Below, piece after piece: positions 33,301-42,200 of a DNA stretch of 64,000 nucleotides. The stretch spans positions 38,698,651 through 38,762,650 of the forward strand of contig OX424558.1 of NCBI GenBank assembly GCA_949152475.1, read 5' to 3'. Every line of letters begins with the position of its first letter. Position 1 is the first letter of the stretch. The stretch is from Terebella lapidaria (Eukaryota; Annelida; Polychaeta; Terebellida; Terebellidae). The position numbers and the translations under genes are program-made. The notes under the pieces were generated by a model. That model did not search any database and was not told the DNA's origin. It was given only the letters and a program-made list of their open reading frames with translations.

Positions 33301-36300
33301 CTGCCATCGCGCTCCAGCAACTCTCAGGCTTCATGCTTGGATATTGTCGAGCGCTGTTACAGAAAGAAGGGATTTTCAAAGGAGGTGTCCGCTCGGATCG
33401 CCCGATCAAATAGAAAATCTTCTCTGGCAGTCTACCAATCAAAGTGGGCCTCGTTCTGCGCTTGGTGCCGTAGCTGGGAGGTTAGTCCTTTCAAAACCAC
33501 TGTCCCCTTGATTTCGGAGTTTCTCTTCGGTCACGACGAAAGTCTTACGGCCCTTCTCAATAGTTTTGAAATTAAAAGACCTAAGACTAGGAATCCCATT
33601 CCCGAGTGGGATCTATCGCTTGTCCTAAATTTGTTGCGTTCCGAACCGTTCGAGCCGCTCGAGAGTACTTCGCTTAAGTTTCTCATGTTGAAGATAGTCT
33701 TCCTGCTGGTGCTGGCTTCCGGGAAGAGACGCAGTGAGCTTCACGCTCTCTCCTTCTCTAAAGTCAAGTGGAAAGCTGATGATTCGGCAGTCCAGTTAGG
33801 AGTTATCCCTAGCTTTCTCGCCAAAACTCAGTTGGCGGGCACTCCGTCTTTGAGTTTTTCCATCCCGGCCTTAGCTCCTTCTCTGGGGCCAGGCCTAGAA
33901 GAAGATGCTAAGTTATGTCCCGTGAGAGCCCTTCGCATTTATGTCTGGCGGACGAGGGAGCTTCGCGTGGGTAAACGTCTGTTGTTCGTTTCGTATCTCA
34001 AAGCTTTTCCAAACAACATTCGTCCGGCCACGATCTCGTCTTGGATTAAGAAGTGCATACTTTTTTGCTACGAGAAATCGCAAGCAAAGAAGTCGTCGGG
34101 GTTCAAAGTTAAAGCACATGATGCGAGGGCTCTCGCGGCGTCTCTCGCATTTGCTAATAAAGTATCTTTGAACAATGTTATGTCGGCATGTACCTGGAGT
34201 TCCCAGAATATATTTACGTCTTTCTATCTCAGGGACTTAGCCTGGCACACGGGCTCCAGTTACGAGCTCTGATATCTGGTAGCCGCTGAGCATCTCGTCC
34301 GGCTGTAGATTTGTACATACTCGACACACTGCACAGATGCACTCCATCTCGGTTCATCGGGGTGGGTTTGCCCCTCTCATTTGCCGTGAAATTTGAGTTT
34401 GTCTGCTGGAGGCAAGTCAACCTCCAGAGACCCCCTCTTCACCTCCATGTGCATCAGAAAAGGTGATTATTTGTATATTTTCCCCTCTTATGTATTATTT
34501 TCTTGCAATTGTCATGTAAATATGTTCTATTTTGGGGGAAATTGCGTATTCTCGCGCAAACCAAGTAAATCACATGGAATTCACATATAAATATCATATA
34601 TTAAATATATTATGATCTCTCTATGTGGTGTTTACTGGAACCAAAATCCCCTATGATGAGTTCCTTCTAGGGTTAAGCCCTCCGCCGGTGCTTATTCTGG
34701 ATTAACCCAAAAGGTTTATTATAGAGGTCGTGTATGGCAATAAATAGGAAGTTTTAATTTATCTAAAACCAGTATTTATTACATACCTACCTCTATAATA
34801 AACCTTAAGAGTGCCCTCCCGCATCCCCGCCTTAACGGGGCAAAATAATGGCGGTCTAGGATCACGTGACCTTTGATGAAATTCATCACCGCATGGAATC
34901 TGAGGGGATTCTGGTTCAATTTTTTCGAAAAAGATTAGGATTTTTCGTCACCAAAAATTTCTTTGAAATTTTATTGTGACAATCAATCCACTCCTCTTAT
35001 TTGAATGTCAAGGTAAGATTACCCAAAAGGTTTATTATGGAGGTAGGTATGTAATAAATACTGGTTTTGAATAAATTAAAACTTCCTGTTTGAAGAAATA
35101 TAGGTACATATTTTGCTTCGTCATACGACATGGATTTCAGATTGGACCCAACAGAAATGAAATGGAAGAATACCAATACCCGTCAATCCGCTGGCATCAA
35201 ATGGCGGATGATGTGACGAAACTACCTCTAAAGAACACTTTCATGGCCGTTGCGATGGACCTGACTGATAACATGTCACCTTACGGAGCGTATGTTTGTG
35301 TGTATATGTAGACCATTCCCATAACTCTGCTTGGTTTTCTCCCTGACTTATTCATTACGTTGTGATTCCCCTTAAGATATCGAAAAATGATATTAGGGAG
35401 TTAACAATGACATTAGTCGTGAGTATCACATGGCTGTTCATGGTAAATATTCAATTGGAGTAATGAACACATCAGCATTAAGTATTTTGGACTACAAAGA
35501 ATTACTTCATTATGGAGAAATTGGTCTAACAGTGAAAACATATCGAAGAAATCTGATACTCTCACGGTTTCAGAGTGCACATCCGAGACAAAAACACAGT
35601 TGCGCAGAGGCTGTCACACGCTGCTATCAACCTTATTTATAACAACGGAAGTGGCTTGCACAACTTTCCGTACCCCACACACGAAGAACTGCTACCCGTC
35701 CAGAAACAACTCCTGATTCAGTTCGGCTTGGGCGTGGTTCAAATTAATGTCCGCACTTATGACGGCTTTGAGGTATTGACTTGTTGAATGAACAAGGACG
35801 AAATATTTTTTTGCCAGATGGCCAGCTTGTTGATGATATGCACCACATGTATATTATCAATATTTTTATACAGGATATAAAACATAATTTGGCCCAAGTA
35901 GCGCACCTTACTCTGTTAATACTACTCACCCACTGAATGTATACCATATTTAATCCGTCTGGCACATTTTTAATCTTCATTGAATTTAGAAGAAATATTG
36001 AGCTGCGCTTCATGGGCCCATACTTTTCACAATTTCTCACAATTCTAGGCCTGTTGCTCAGAGAAATACTCAGACTGCCCGTTGAACAACTCAGTAAACT
36101 GGGTCCCGAGTCCAATCGTCCAGTTTAACGACACCACGATTTGGATTTCGTGGGCGCGGTGTAAGTCGGCTACGATTGCCGCCTATCGGTACGCCTGGCG
36201 TGAGACACCCTGTAGCTACCACCAGTGTGCGATCTACAGCGACTATTCCGGAGACCCGCTGCCGACGTTTACGCGACCGTTATACATCAAACTGAAGACG

Positions 36301-36402
36301 CAAGATGTGAACAAAGAGAAGGCACAGAGGGAGTTTATCCGAAAAAAGTCACTGATGAATGTTGTGGACGTGAAAAACACAGTGAAACTGACCAGACTGT
36401 AG
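24395..36402 (+). CDS. SIAE: Sialate O-acetylesterase, copy A (10 exons)
   Basis: Predicted secreted or lysosomal SGNH-type esterase that removes O-acetyl groups from sialic acids. Exons: 24395-24464, 25397-25576, 25764-25939, 26162-26306, 26530-26716, 26864-27012, 27176-27309, 35141-35289, 35574-35772, 36049-36402. The sum is 1743 bp, 580 aa, open throughout. Splice sites are GT-AG; the exon 5 end is the least certain (26716 gives the frame). A signal peptide spans about residues 1-21. Nucleophile Ser is in CSGQSNM (about 133). The fold shows PIGLIDTTWGGTPVECW, KGAIWYQGETN and IRWHQM, with the catalytic His in VHIRDK (about 399), then a C-terminal beta-rich domain. The length is close to vertebrate SIAE (about 520) plus extensions. 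Copy B at 39222-61009 is its convergent paralogue with the same exon phases. Intron 7 (27310-35140) is enlarged by a satellite and a DIRS element. Confidence 0.92.
24760..25270. other. GC-rich block in SIAE-A intron 1
   Basis: About 500 bp with much higher GC than its surroundings, including short repeated motifs (AAGGATCCGGAATAGCGGA and AGGATCCCGAAGAGCGGA). A 166-codon minus frame and an 83-codon plus frame cross it, but no protein family is recognised. It is probably a fragment of a foreign repeat or retroelement leader. Confidence 0.5.
27391..27415 (-). repeat. Terminal motif of the TATTATAGAGG repeat family
   Basis: CCTCTATAATAAACCTTTTG followed by GGTAA. An inverted, near-identical copy lies at 35019-35043. 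The pair brackets the satellite and DIRS insertion in SIAE-A intron 7. Related copies are at 34711-34806, about 39768-39800 and about 40634-40670. Confidence 0.7.
27425..27760 (+). repeat. Dispersed repeat with poly-T tract
   Basis: Contains a run of T/C of about 40 bases (27459-27498), the motif TTTCCGGACGATAACT twice, and GAAGAACCCTATT twice. It is an inverted relative of positions 1-222. No coding sequence is recognised. Confidence 0.65.
27844..29006 (+). repeat. 147-bp tandem repeat, about 8 units
   Basis: The anchor ACCTTGACCCG (with variants) recurs at 27844, 27991, 28138, 28362, 28509, 28656, 28803 and 28950. The spacing is exactly 147 each time, except one 224-bp interval that contains an extra partial unit. 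Each unit includes TTTGCCGAGTCGGCA, TCGATATCTCGGAAAC and CTAGACAAACATGTCT. Because 147 is divisible by three, long open frames appear (for example 181 codons on the minus strand) that are probably not genes. The last unit is cut near 29006, where DIRS-related sequence begins. Confidence 0.92.
29038..29163 (+). repeat. DIRS left inverted terminal repeat
   Basis: Its reverse complement matches the right repeat. It contains AATCCCCTCAGATTCC and GGTCACGTGACC, the latter a palindrome that includes an E-box CACGTG. Confidence 0.85.
29405..30760 (+). pseudogene. DIRS ORF1 (gag-like), N-terminal part
   Basis: Starts with a Cys-rich peptide (MKCSGCHHFLL...CWSCRMTYC, two CxxC pairs) that stops at about 29505. 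Further downstream, frames rich in Pro and Ser are interrupted by TAG codons near 30460 and 30582. The spacing and stop-broken continuity show a decayed gag-like ORF. No function is expected. Confidence 0.6.
30761..31738 (+). pseudogene. DIRS gag-like C-terminal region
   Basis: A 325-codon open frame. The first half is helical (DLALDWLSMAA, LVTSIGLGVADK), followed by a Gly/Arg-rich RGG-like tract at about residues 200-212 (GGRGRGGRGRGR) that probably binds nucleic acid. It continues the frame broken by stops upstream and overlaps the start of RT at 31711. This arrangement is common to DIRS ORF1 proteins. Confidence 0.65.
31711..33511 (+). pseudogene. DIRS reverse transcriptase and RNase H
   Basis: RT motifs WRPVIDLSPLN (about 31824), LTLDLKDAYFHVP (about 31935) and ALPFGLSTAPWIFT are intact. 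At the catalytic Y-L-D-D box the Tyr codon position is TAA (32134-32136), followed by LDDWLI. A second stop (TAG) lies near 32242. RNase H begins with LFTDASLEGWGAHW (about 32620) and shifts frame near 32880 to NVWADRLSRRGQIQAMEW. No active enzyme can be made without readthrough. Confidence 0.85.
33340..34272 (+). CDS. DIRS tyrosine recombinase
   Basis: C-terminal portion of the frame 32578-34272, from about CLDIVERCYRKKGFSKE onward. It has a core-binding helical domain and a catalytic domain with Arg in GKRRSELHAL (about 33725), the H-x-x-R box in KAHDARALAA (about 34114) and the nucleophile Tyr in TSFYLRDL (about 34220). In DIRS elements this enzyme replaces DDE integrase and integrates a circular cDNA. 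This domain is the only DIRS frame without visible damage. Its own start codon is not evident, and overlap with the RNase H frame is normal in the family. Confidence 0.8.
   Translation, partial: DIVERCYRKKGFSKEVSARIARSNRKSSLAVYQSKWASFCAWCRSWEVSPFKTTVPLISEFLFGHDESLTALLNSFEIKRPKTRNPIPEWDLSLVLNLLRSEPFEPLESTSLKFLMLKIVFLLVLASGKRRSELHALSFSKVKWKADDSAVQLGVIPSFLAKTQLAGTPSLSFSIPALAPSLGPGLEEDAKLCPVRALRIYVWRTRELRVGKRLLFVSYLKAFPNNIRPATISSWIKKCILFCYEKSQAKKSSGFKVKAHDARALAASLAFANKVSLNNVMSACTWSSQNIFTSFYLRDLAWHTGSSYEL
34711..34806. mobile_element. 96-bp hairpin MITE inside DIRS
   Basis: Perfect 18-bp inverted ends (AAGGTTTATTATAGAGGT and its complement) extend into imperfect arms (GTGTATGGCAATAAATA and TATTTATTACATACC) around a core with GTTTTAATTTATCTAAAACC. 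A partial inverted copy lies at 35019-35088, and single-arm copies occur in SIAE-B intron 9. It lies between the DIRS recombinase and its right terminal repeat. Confidence 0.75.
34842..34965 (-). repeat. DIRS right inverted terminal repeat
   Basis: Inverted match of the left repeat from GCAAAATAATGGCGGTC to TTAGGATTTTTCGTCACC. It extends past the left copy, and CCACTCCTC recurs further out (about 34987), which suggests a deletion in the left repeat. Confidence 0.85.
35019..35088 (-). repeat. Partial copy of the 96-bp MITE
   Basis: TTACCCAAAAGGTTTATTAT is followed by GGAGGTAGGTATG and a core matching 34711-34806 inverted. It is truncated near 35088. Together with 27391-27415 it forms inverted 25-bp ends around the large intron insertion. 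Confidence 0.7.
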
Positions 36403-36757
36403 AGATTTCGCTGGGTTCTCTGTGATATTTTAATTTGCTGTGAGATCTAATGTTTGAGTATTGTGTAAAATTAGTACAGATATGTAGTGCTGACTAAATT
36501 TTATATTGAAATATAACTTACATGTACTGTTTAGCTTAGGAAGGTATATGTGGGTATCGCGTTTCATGGTCATGAATATATAATGGATGATCTCTATTCT
36601 CTCATCAGATATCATTCCATATACATAGGTATACAATTATGTGGTACTGTTCGTTGGAGTTTGACAGGTATTAATGTATTTTTTGATACTTTTCTTACAC
36701 TATTGTTGGTTGCTCATTGATACAAGGTTCTGTTGTATTTTTATTATAATACAATAT

Positions 36758-36763
36758 AATAAA
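36758..36763 (+). terminator. Polyadenylation signal, SIAE copy A
   Basis: AATAAA lies 356 bp after the copy A stop codon. It is the first canonical signal downstream, so it is a plausible 3' end for the transcript. Confidence 0.55.
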
Positions 36764-39221
36764 TCATCCACAAACAAAAAGTGAATATGTTTAATATATT
36801 ATTGGATTTGTTTGTGATAATCATTATTGAATGATTCTTTCTTTGCATTCAAAGAAGGGGTGAAATGTATGTCGTGAGTTTCTTGTTCTATTCATTCTTT
36901 GTTGTTTCTTGGGTATGCACACTCACAACATTCCTATTGTGTGAGATTACTGTACATGATCACATATACATGTACATGCTTTTTTATTCATTCAAAATGT
37001 TTAGTATCATTTTGATGATCATAACATTGCAATCATATGCCTGTATCTGAGTTCACTCAAAATGTGATAATTTGTTTTATCATCGGATTGCTGAAAATGC
37101 GCGATCCTGATAGGTCAATTCCCCGACAATACCACACCGTATTTGTAGAGCTGTGGCGCAACCCCACAATATTTTCTGTATCGTGGGCTTCAGGCGGGTA
37201 ATACGGAATGACGTTTTGGGGAGTTAATAATCCTATGATAAAATCGTTACCATGGACTTCAGACCCCAATACGGCATGATATCTGCCTTCAGTCAGCATA
37301 TCCCACTCGGCCTGCGGCCTCGTGGTATATGGTGACTTCAGGCAGATATCACGCCGTATTGGGGTCTGAAGCCCATGATAACTTATAGTATTTACCAGTA
37401 CATACGATATATATTGATCATCACATGTGCCTGAATTGTACAATATCTGTATAACGTGCCTGAACTTATCTTTGGTACCCTTACGTGGGACATTTCATAC
37501 GAAAGGGAACACATGATCATGCTAGGTTAAATATTCATTCCTAATGACTGAAAAATATCTACATGTGCATCTATTAAAACTTGTGTATGAAGGAGAATTA
37601 TGAATAATGTACTGTATAACATGTACAATAATCTTGGGGTCTGTGTTGTGGATATCTCGTACCAGTATCATTATTGATATACATATTGATCTATGTCTGC
37701 CTGAGAAATAAATTTTTCAGCCCGATGAGTTCAATAACAACACACATCGAACACAAGATTCTGTCACGATATGTAAAAAGCTTGGAGATGACTGCAGAAG
37801 AGTTTTATAAATAAGTAAAAATATTGATTTCAGCCATTGGATACAAATTCTTGAGGACAGAACTTGGTATCATTTTGACTGTTTTTAGGTTTGGAAATTG
37901 ACAATCTGAAGAAATTGCTGGTAAGCTACACCACCCTTGTGTCCTGTTTCAATGCCTGTGTGCACTCTTTTGCGTCTTTTTGCTTGTGGAGCATATGTTT
38001 ACCATGACTAATGCGATCGTTATCTTCATCACCTCAAGCAGTAGTTTAAAACAACAGAGATGCTGTGAAAAACTTTGTCAACGATTCAAGACAGATCATG
38101 ACCAATGCCCTGTTCATAATTACTATCCACACACTGATCTTCAATACATATAAAAGCTTTATTCAGAATGGTAGACAATTTACAACTGTACATGATGAAT
38201 TGATCATGAAAGTTTAGGAATCAAACTACCGAATGTTGAATTTTTTTATAGCCAAGGCACCGAGAGAATTCTCACAGTGAGATATGACTACATGGAACCA
38301 CAACTTGATCATCGTGTAGAAAATATAACAAACATTGTTTGTGACCTCAATACTCCAATTTTCTATTTGCTCCAACAAGTAATGGCATGCTTTGTTATTT
38401 GGTGTTCGGAATCAATCGGGATAAATAAACATTTCTCATATTCAACTACTATATATGATATGCAATTAACGTATGAGGCATTTTGTATTATAAATATACA
38501 TGTATAACATTTCGTGCATAGCTTAACTCAACCCCAGCTTCATATCTACTGTATGCAAGCAATATACATAAGCCATTGCTTAGTTATCCTATGTACAGTT
38601 TACTTCAAAGGCTACAGTTCACTTCAATCACAATATTTGCTTGTTCCCCTGAATATATCTTGATAAAAGTAATACGAAAAGAATGTATCAAACCAATGAC
38701 ACTAAATGACATTCAACAATAATTACACACTATATATACAAAATGAAACCAATCGTGTACATAATATCGACAAATCTGCCTTCATATGGAGGAAAATAAT
38801 CAAATGTGATGCTATGTTGAACACAAACATTTAGTAGTGAATAAATTTTGTACACAAGAAGACTCTCAAGGGGAATGAGATAGACGATTCATTCCAGCTC
38901 AGACAAAAACAAAACAACATAATTGTGACATTGTACAGTGCATACAACATGAATATTACATGTATAAATACAATTTTATCACAATTTGTTTGTGTGTGTG
39001 TGCGTGTACCAGTAACTGCATGATATCTTCCAAAATATAGTAAATTTTATACATGCCATCTATTCAAGGTTAAACCACTATAAGTAATTGAATGCATTGT
39101 CGATATACATTTATCATAATTCAGTTGACACTACTCGATTTGGATAATGCGAATTGCCTTTGTTCAAAACAATCAGATCTTTAGTTAAGCTCAAATTCTC
39201 GGATATGACACAGTGAACTCA
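36764..39221. other. Convergent spacer between the two SIAE genes
   Basis: AT-rich, with no recognised gene. It contains the fold-back at 37251-37377 and several ACATGTA-type short palindromes. The 3' UTR of copy B must lie at its right end, but no clear AATAAA on the minus strand was found close to 39222. Confidence 0.6.
37251..37377. repeat. Fold-back, ~56-bp arms
   Basis: The arms carry ACTTCAGACCCCAATACGGC and its complement GCCGTATTGGGGTCTGAAG, plus GATATCTGCC/GGCAGATATC, around a short GC-rich centre (CTCGGCCTGCGGCC). Likely a MITE or a decayed palindromic insertion. Confidence 0.75.
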
Positions 39222-42200
39222 CTACAGTTTGGTCAGTTTAACTCTGTTTTGCGCATTGATGGTATTCATCACCGTTTTCTTTTTCTTCATTTCCCTCTGC
39301 ACTGGCCAATTGTTCACATCCTGCGTCCTCAGTTTGATGTGTAACGGTCGCGTAAACGTCGGCAGCGGGTCCCCGGAATAGTCGCTGTAAATCGCACACT
39401 GGTGGTAGTTACAGGGGGTGGACCGCCAGGCGTACCGATACGCTGCAATGGTAGCCGTCTTGCACTCCTTCCAAGAGATCCAGATATTTGTGGAGTTGGA
39501 CTTGACGATCGGGCTTGGGACCCAGTTCACGGTGGAGTTTAGCGGGCAGTCTGCATAATTGTCCGAGCAACAAGCCTAGGATTGTGAGTGAAGTAATGAT
39601 ACGTATCAAATATAAGAGAGAGAACAGGCTTCATAAATTATCAGAAATGGTCATACCGGTAATACAGTTTGAGCAAAGACGATATTTGATGGTGACTTTC
39701 TGTGATGAGCAACACATGATTATTCAAAAGTATTATGACCAAAATTTCTCTTCTTGGTTTATTTTTGGTTTATTATAGAGGTTATGTATGGCAATAAATA
39801 TACTACACAATATCTCCATTAGTATTGTCAGAAATACACAAGACTGTTGAGACCCATTGATATACGCTTTTGCGTGTTTGGGAATCGGAAAATAAAGTTT
39901 ATACAAAAAATTAGCCCAAAGGCTAAGATAGGTTACCGGACAATTTCGGTTTGGCCATGGCAGCATTGGCAGGGATTTACCAATCAAGGTCATCCGTATG
40001 AACTTCGATGTAACCTAACCATTACATGTATGTGTGCGGCATTTGATATTCTATATGTTGGGTGGAATCGTTTAGGCCGCTCAGGTCAATTTACACATTC
40101 CAAGGTAGACATTTGGCACTCAAGGTCATCTGACGTCAAGTTCAAGGTCATCATTAGTTGTGCCATATATGTCTTCCTATATGTTCATAATGCAAACATG
40201 AGCTCTATCTGCAAGCATTTCATCTACAAAGGCAAATCTGGGCATTTTTTGACCCCAAAATGGCTGTTTTGACCTTTCAAGGTCATCCAAGGTCAAATTC
40301 AAGGTCACCACACAAGTCGCCATATATGACTTCCCATTTGAAAGTGCCAATTTCTAAGCTCTATCTTCAAGCGTTCTATGAGTACAGTCCTGACAGCTCC
40401 CATTATGAAGGAAAAATTAGCCCAAAGGCTAAGATAGGTTACCGGACAATTTTGGTTTGGCCATGGCAGCATTGGCAGGTAACAGACCTTGAGATTTACC
40501 AATCAAGGTTCGCAGTGTAAACATATGACCTTGGGATTTACCAATCCAGGTCACCCGTATGAACTTCGATGTAACCATTACATGTATGTGTGCAGCATTT
40601 GATATTCTATATGTTTCTAAAGGAATAAAAAGAGTTTATTATAGAGGTAGTGGTATGGCAATAAATATATGACCTTGGGATTTACCAATCAAGGTCATCC
40701 GTATGAACTTCGATGTAACCTAACCATTACATGTATGTGTGCGGCATTTGATATTCTATATGTTGGGTGGAATCGTTTAGGCCGCTCAGGTCAATTTACA
40801 CATTCCAAGGTAGACATTTGGCACTCAAGGTCATCTGACGTCAAGTTCAAGGTCATCATTAGTTGTGCCATATATGTCTTCCTATATGTTCATAATGCAA
40901 ACATGAGCTCTATCTGCAAGCATTTCATCTACAAAGGCAAATCTGGGCATTTTTTGACCCCAAAATGGCTGTTTTGACCTTTCAAGGTCATCCAAGGTCA
41001 AATTCAAGGTCACCACACAAGTCGCCATATATGACTTCCCATTTGAAAGTGCCAATTTCTAAGCTCTATCTTCAAGCGTTCTATGAGTACAGTCCTGACA
41101 GCTCCCATTATGAAGGAAAAATTAGCCCAAAGGCTAAGATAGGTTACCGGACAATTTTGGTTTGGCCATGGCAGCATTGGCAGGTAACAGACCTTGAGAT
41201 TTACCAATCAAGGTTCGCAGTGTAAACATATGACCTTGGCAGGGTATGCCAAACTGGGAAAAAAATTACTGGTCCATTGGACCAGTAAACATTTCGATAT
41301 TACCAGCCCAGAGCAATTTTTACTGGCCCAGAATTCATAAGTCACACCCAACAAAATAGTGGAATTGAGATATGCATGGCGATATGTAGATACGTTGTAG
41401 TATATTAAGCAAATAAATTGACATTGTCAGCTTGAATTGTGCATATATCATTTATTTCCAATCAGCCGTCTTACTTCCCCCCAGCCTCAAGCTGAGGCGT
41501 ATCATTCTCATGATTTGAAGATCCAAGATCTGGTTGAATAATATATTACTGACAAATGAAATATTTTACTATATTAAGAATTTATTTTACTAGAGATATG
41601 ATATTTTTGCTGATGAAAACTTTCCGGCCACCTGGGCCAGTGAAACTGTTATTATTACCAGCCCAGGATGTTTTTTACCAGTCTTGGGCTGGGGCTGGTG
41701 ACTTTGGCATACCCTGCCTTGGGATTTACCAATCCAGGTCACCCGTATGAACTTCGATGTAACCATTACATGTATGTGTGCAGCATTTGATATTCTATAT
41801 GTTGGGTGGAATCGTTTAGGCCGCTCAGGTCAATTTACACATTCCAAGTCAGACATTTGGCACTCAAGGTCATCTGACGTCAAGTTCAAGGTCATCATTA
41901 GTTGTGCCATATATGTCTTCCTATATGTTCATAATGCAAACATGAGCTCTATCTGCAAGCATTTCATCTACAGAGGCAAATCTGGGCATTTTTTGACCCC
42001 AAAATGGCTGTTTTGACCTTTCAAGGTCATCCAAGGTCACCACACAAGTCGCCATATATGACTTCCCATTTGAAAGTGCCAATTTCTAAGCTCTATCTTC
42101 AAGCGTTCTATGAGTACAGTCCGGACAGCTCCCATTATGAAGGGAAAAAGTGGCGAAAATTTTCTAAGTCCAAAATTTTTTTCAAAGGGTGAAAAAAATT

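Larger units (their letters stand above)
29015..35003 (+). mobile_element. DIRS-type tyrosine-recombinase retrotransposon, dead
   Basis: The internal order is gag-like region, RT, RNase H, tyrosine recombinase, with inverted rather than direct terminal repeats and no DDE integrase. This is the hallmark of DIRS elements. The inverted repeats of about 125 bp are at about 29038-29163 (left) and about 34842-34965 (right). They share GATTCCATGCGGTGATGAA and GACCGCCATTATTTTGC with few differences. The coding frames carry stops, including one in the RT active site. The element sits in SIAE-A intron 7. Exact ends are uncertain by about 20-30 bp. Confidence 0.88.

Noticed and set aside
39847-41225. 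Repeated 86-141-codon frames beginning MAVLTFQGHP or MTLGFTNQ
   Set aside because: They follow exact duplications of a non-coding repeat and recur at 52639 with changed ends. No family resemblance.
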